Shown piece by piece: positions 4,601-7,582 of a stretch of 7,582 nucleotides of DNA. Origin of the DNA: Candidatus Margulisiibacteriota bacterium (GTDB lineage: Bacteria > Margulisbacteria > WOR-1 > XYC2-FULL-46-14 > JAHJBW01); assembly GCA_018813405.1 (NCBI GenBank), contig JAHJBW010000044.1, positions 1 through 7,582 on the forward strand, written 5' to 3'. Made by a program: the position numbers and the translations under genes. Each line of letters starts with the position of its first letter. The stretch's first letter is position 1. Under the pieces are notes generated by a model. That model saw only the letters and a program-made list of their open reading frames with translations. It searched no databases and had not been told where the DNA came from.

Positions 4601-7582
4601 ATGGGATATGGACGTATACCAGCCAGAGAAGGTCTATACGATCCGCAATTCGAGCACGATGCTTGCGGGGTTGGGTTCGTATGTCATATTTCTGGCAAAG
4701 CATCCCACTCAATAGTTGAGCAGGGCCTTCAGGTACTAAAGCGACTTGCACACCGCGGCGCGGTCGGCGCTGATCCGGAAACAGGCGACGGCGCCGGGAT
4801 CCTGATTCAGATCCCCCACGAATTTTTTTCTCGGGTCTGCGAATTTGAGCTTCCGCAGGCGGGCCAATACGGCACCGGCCTTGTATTTTTGCCGCAGGAT
4901 AAAGAGGAACGCGAATACTGCAAGGAGCGTATTGAGAAGGCTGTAAGGGACGAAGGACAGAAGGTCCTTGGATGGCGCGGAGTGCCTGTAAACAGCAATT
5001 CGATAGGCATGACCGCCAGGGAAACCCAGCCGTCTATCGAACAGGTTTTCATTGGCTGTCCTGATGAGAAAAAATTATATTCCATCCGCCGCAAAGCGGA
5101 GATCATGATCTCAAGATCGAAAATCGAACAGAGATCTTTCTTTTATATAACCAACCTTTCAACGCGGACAGTGGCTTACAAGGGGCTTTTGATGCCGAAT
5201 CAGGTCCAGGAGTTTTTTCTTGATCTTAAGGACCCGCAAATGCAAAGCGCCATTGCCGTGGTGCATTCGCGATACAGCACCAACACCTTCCCGACGTGGG
5301 ACCTGTCGCAGCCGTTCAGATTCTTGGCCCACAACGGCGAGATAAACACCCTGCGCGGCAATATCAACTGGATGAAGGCGCGTGGATTTACCGACCTTAT
5401 CAGGGAAGGCCAGTCGGATTCAGCTACTCTTGATAATGTCCTGGAACTTCTTGTGCTTTCCGGCCGCTCGCTTCCCCATGCCATGATGATGCTGGTCCCC
5501 CAGGCCTGGGAGCACAACGAGTTCATGAGCAAGGACCTTAAGGACTTTTACAAGTACCATGCCTGCTTTATGGAACCATGGGATGGGCCGGCGGCTCTAG
5601 CATTTACGGACGGCACCTGCGTGGGCGCTATGCTGGACAGGAACGGCTTGCGGCCGACGCGCTATATCATAACTAAGGATGACTTTGTGGTAATGGCTTC
5701 CGAGGCCGGAGTGCTGGATATCCCGGATGACAACATACGCGAATCTGGCCGCATTACTCCAGGCAAGATGTTTTATGTCGATACAAAAGAAGGCAGGATC
5801 ATTGAAGACGCGGAGTTAAAGGATCAGGCGGCGTCGCGGCAGCCGTATAGCGAATGGGTGAAGGATAATCTGGTGGAGTTTGAGGCAAAAGGCATCGAGG
5901 CATCGAGGCATCAAGGCATCAAGGTTCTTGAGCTATTGAAGGCGTTTGGATATACCCGCGAGGACCTTAACGCGATCATCAAGCCCATGGCGGAAGAGGG
6001 CAAGGAGCCGATCGGGTCCATGGGCAACGATACTCCGCATGCCGTGCTTTCCAACAAGCCACAGCTGCTTTATAACTATTTCAAACAAATGTTCGCGCAG
6101 GTGACCAATCCTCCAATTGATCCCATCCGCGAGGAGCTGGTCATGAGCCTGGACAGTTTTGTGGGACCAAAGCCGGACCTTTTAAAGGAAACACCCGGGC
6201 ATTGCAAGTCGCTGCATGTAAAGAGTCCGATCTTGACCGAGAAGGAACTTCAATGCTTTAAGGCCGGCAATTTGAATGGCTTTAAAGCCAAAACGATCTC
6301 CTTGCTTTTTAAGGCGGGGGGAATTGAAGATTTCAAGCGCGGACTGGACAGAATATGCAAGGAAGCGGAAGAAGCTGTTAAAGAAGGCTATTCTTTTATC
6401 ATTCTTTCGGACAGGGGAGTTGATGCGAATAACCCGGTACTGCCGGCTTTGCTGGCAGTAGGGGCCGTGCATCACCATCTCATAAAGAACGCCCTGCGTA
6501 CCAGTGTGGGATTGCTTTTGGATAGCGGCGAGCCTCGCGAAGTGCACCATTTTGCCGTTCTGTTTGGCTATGGAGCCGATTTGATCAGTCCCTATGGGGC
6601 GTTTGAGGCCATTGATATTGCTGTAGGTTCGCAAGATCTCGCGAACCTACAAGAAAATTATCGTCATGCCATTGAAAAAGGCATCCTGAAGATCCTTTCC
6701 AAAATGGGTATTTCAACCCTTCGTAGTTATCGGGGCGCGCAAATATTTGAAGCCCTTGGACTGGCGGATGATGTCATTGAGAAGTGCTTCACAGGGACCG
6801 TTTCCCGTATTGGAGGCCTGTCCATTGACGATATTGCCAGGCAGACCCTTGACCGGCACAAAAGCCTTTTGGCCGTTCATGGAGAAAGTTACTCTTCCCT
6901 AGCAAGTGGTGGGGTGTATCAATGGCGCAGGGATGGCGAGTTCCACCTGTGGAACCCGGAAAGCATTGCCGCGCTTCAGGACGCTGTGAGGAAGAATGAC
7001 TATGGACATTACAAAGAGTTTGCTCTCATGATAAATGATCAATCCAAGAATCCAACGACATTGCGTTCATTATTGAGAGTCAAGGAAGGCGGGGTGACGT
7101 CACCCCGCCTTCAGATCGATCAAGTTGAGCCCATCGGCTCCATCCTCAAGCGCTTCGCCACCGGCGCCATGAGCTTTGGCTCTATCAGCAAAGGCGCGCA
7201 CGAGACCATCGCGCTGGCCATGAACCGCATTGGCGGCAAGTCCAATACCGGAGAAGGCGGCGAGGATCCCGCCCGCTTCACTCCTTTGCCGAACGGCGAT
7301 TCAAAGCGCAGCGCCATTAAACAGGTTGCTTCCGGCAGGTTTGGAGTTACCACCAATTACTTGACCAATGCCGACGAACTGCAGATCAAAATGGCGCAGG
7401 GCGCCAAGCCCGGGGAGGGCGGCCAGCTGCCGGGACACAAAGTGAGCGCGATCATCGCGCGCGCCCGATATACTACGCCCGGCGTGACACTTATCTCTCC
7501 GCCGCCGCATCATGATATCTACTCTATCGAGGACCTGGCCCAATTGATCTTTGACCTTAAAAATGTCAATCCCGATGCCCGG
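4601..7582 (+). CDS. gltB: Glutamate synthase large subunit, 3' end beyond window
   Basis: There are 994 open codons to the right edge; full-length GltB is about 1,500 residues. The enzyme releases ammonia from glutamine and channels it to 2-oxoglutarate, giving two glutamates. Cys22 (EHDACGVGF) is the amidotransferase nucleophile after removal of a 21-residue propeptide. Class II amidotransferase motifs follow: HSRYSTNTFPTWDLSQPF from 222, HNGEINTLRGN from 244 and NGLRPTRY at 348-355. The central domain carries AVHHHLI near 622 and RGAQIFEALG near 711. The FMN domain starts near 842 with TGAMSFGSIS, GGKSNTGEGGEDPARF (878-893), KMAQGAKPGEGGQLPGHK (930-947) and SPPPHHDIYSIEDLAQLI (966-983). 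The 3Fe-4S cysteines and C-terminal helix domain lie beyond the window. Three small repeats are translated in frame near residues 431-441, 674-684 and 829-838, all at poorly conserved linkers. Cotranscription with glnA is likely (98-bp gap); gltD is not in view. Confidence 0.96.
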   Translation, partial: MGYGRIPAREGLYDPQFEHDACGVGFVCHISGKASHSIVEQGLQVLKRLAHRGAVGADPETGDGAGILIQIPHEFFSRVCEFELPQAGQYGTGLVFLPQDKEEREYCKERIEKAVRDEGQKVLGWRGVPVNSNSIGMTARETQPSIEQVFIGCPDEKKLYSIRRKAEIMISRSKIEQRSFFYITNLSTRTVAYKGLLMPNQVQEFFLDLKDPQMQSAIAVVHSRYSTNTFPTWDLSQPFRFLAHNGEINTLRGNINWMKARGFTDLIREGQSDSATLDNVLELLVLSGRSLPHAMMMLVPQAWEHNEFMSKDLKDFYKYHACFMEPWDGPAALAFTDGTCVGAMLDRNGLRPTRYIITKDDFVVMASEAGVLDIPDDNIRESGRITPGKMFYVDTKEGRIIEDAELKDQAASRQPYSEWVKDNLVEFEAKGIEASRHQGIKVLELLKAFGYTREDLNAIIKPMAEEGKEPIGSMGNDTPHAVLSNKPQLLYNYFKQMFAQVTNPPIDPIREELVMSLDSFVGPKPDLLKETPGHCKSLHVKSPILTEKELQCFKAGNLNGFKAKTISLLFKAGGIEDFKRGLDRICKEAEEAVKEGYSFIILSDRGVDANNPVLPALLAVGAVHHHLIKNALRTSVGLLLDSGEPREVHHFAVLFGYGADLISPYGAFEAIDIAVGSQDLANLQENYRHAIEKGILKILSKMGISTLRSYRGAQIFEALGLADDVIEKCFTGTVSRIGGLSIDDIARQTLDRHKSLLAVHGESYSSLASGGVYQWRRDGEFHLWNPESIAALQDAVRKNDYGHYKEFALMINDQSKNPTTLRSLLRVKEGGVTSPRLQIDQVEPIGSILKRFATGAMSFGSISKGAHETIALAMNRIGGKSNTGEGGEDPARFTPLPNGDSKRSAIKQVASGRFGVTTNYLTNADELQIKMAQGAKPGEGGQLPGHKVSAIIARARYTTPGVTLISPPPHHDIYSIEDLAQLIFDLKNVNPDAR
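5892..5923. repeat. 8-bp tandem repeat, four units, inside gltB
   Basis: Two copies of GCATCGAG are followed by two copies of GCATCAAG. They are translated as part of KGIEASRHQGIK, residues about 430-441, between the amidotransferase and central domains. The unit is not a multiple of three, so any change in copy number other than by three would break gltB. Confidence 0.9.
6622..6651. repeat. Inverted repeat with perfect 11-bp arms inside gltB
   Basis: TGTAGGTTCGC (6622-6632) and GCGAACCTACA (6641-6651) are exact inverted copies around AAGATCTC. The element encodes roughly VGSQDLANLQ (residues 675-684), in a length-variable loop of the central domain between the conserved AFE and NYRHAIEKG segments. 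Confidence 0.9.
7085..7112. repeat. Perfect 28-bp palindrome inside gltB
   Basis: GAAGGCGGGGTGAC (7085-7098) is followed with no spacer by its exact reverse complement (7099-7112). It encodes EGGVTSPRL (residues about 829-837) in the linker just before the FMN domain, which opens with VEPIGSILKRF at 842. The next base on either side breaks the symmetry. Confidence 0.95.

Noticed and set aside
5892..5923. CRISPR array
   Set aside because: The units are 8 bp and contiguous with no spacers, and they lie inside an open coding frame.
7095..7102. TGACGTCA as a CRE-like regulatory site
   Set aside because: It is just the centre of the 28-bp palindrome; the eukaryotic factor site has no relevance in this bacterial gene.

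Overview
The window is a bacterial nitrogen-assimilation locus. Reading rightward it holds an ammonium transporter (amtB), a PII signalling protein (glnK/glnB type), a type I glutamine synthetase (glnA) and the first two thirds of the glutamate synthase large subunit (gltB, cut by the right edge). A GT4-family glycosyltransferase is divergently transcribed on the left and runs off the left edge; no stop codon falls inside the window.

Layout: 1-1232 (-) glycosyltransferase; 1233-1467 divergent intergenic region with an extended -10 promoter for the glycosyltransferase, a sigma-54-like -24/-12 element for amtB and a long imperfect palindromic repeat; 1468-3033 amtB-PII, a tight pair 12 bp apart; 3034-3167 intergenic region with a 12-bp hairpin immediately before a second sigma-54-like element; 3168-4502 glnA; 4503-4600 a heptamer repeat and two interleaved stems, one covering the gltB ribosome binding site; 4601-7582 gltB.

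How it works together: AmtB brings in ammonium, the PII protein gates AmtB and reports nitrogen status, and GlnA and GltB form the GS-GOGAT cycle. The elements before amtB and before glnA match at 16 of 19 positions and both have the exact GG-N10-GC spacing of sigma-54 promoters. This suggests two coordinately controlled units, amtB-PII and glnA-gltB.

The most unusual feature is the density of small repeats. There is one palindromic element in front of amtB and one in front of glnA, and a degenerate 7-bp tandem repeat after glnA. Inside the intact gltB reading frame lie an 8-bp tandem repeat, an 11-bp-stem inverted repeat and a perfect 28-bp palindrome. All three gltB insertions sit at linkers or variable loops and keep the frame open, which suggests small repeats that invade genes and are translated.

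Organism: mid-GC bacterium. The GSI-alpha-like glutamine synthetase, the amtB-PII order and the repeat styles would fit an uncultivated candidate phylum such as Margulisbacteria/Saganbacteria or Omnitrophota. This placement is a low-confidence impression, not something the sequence proves.
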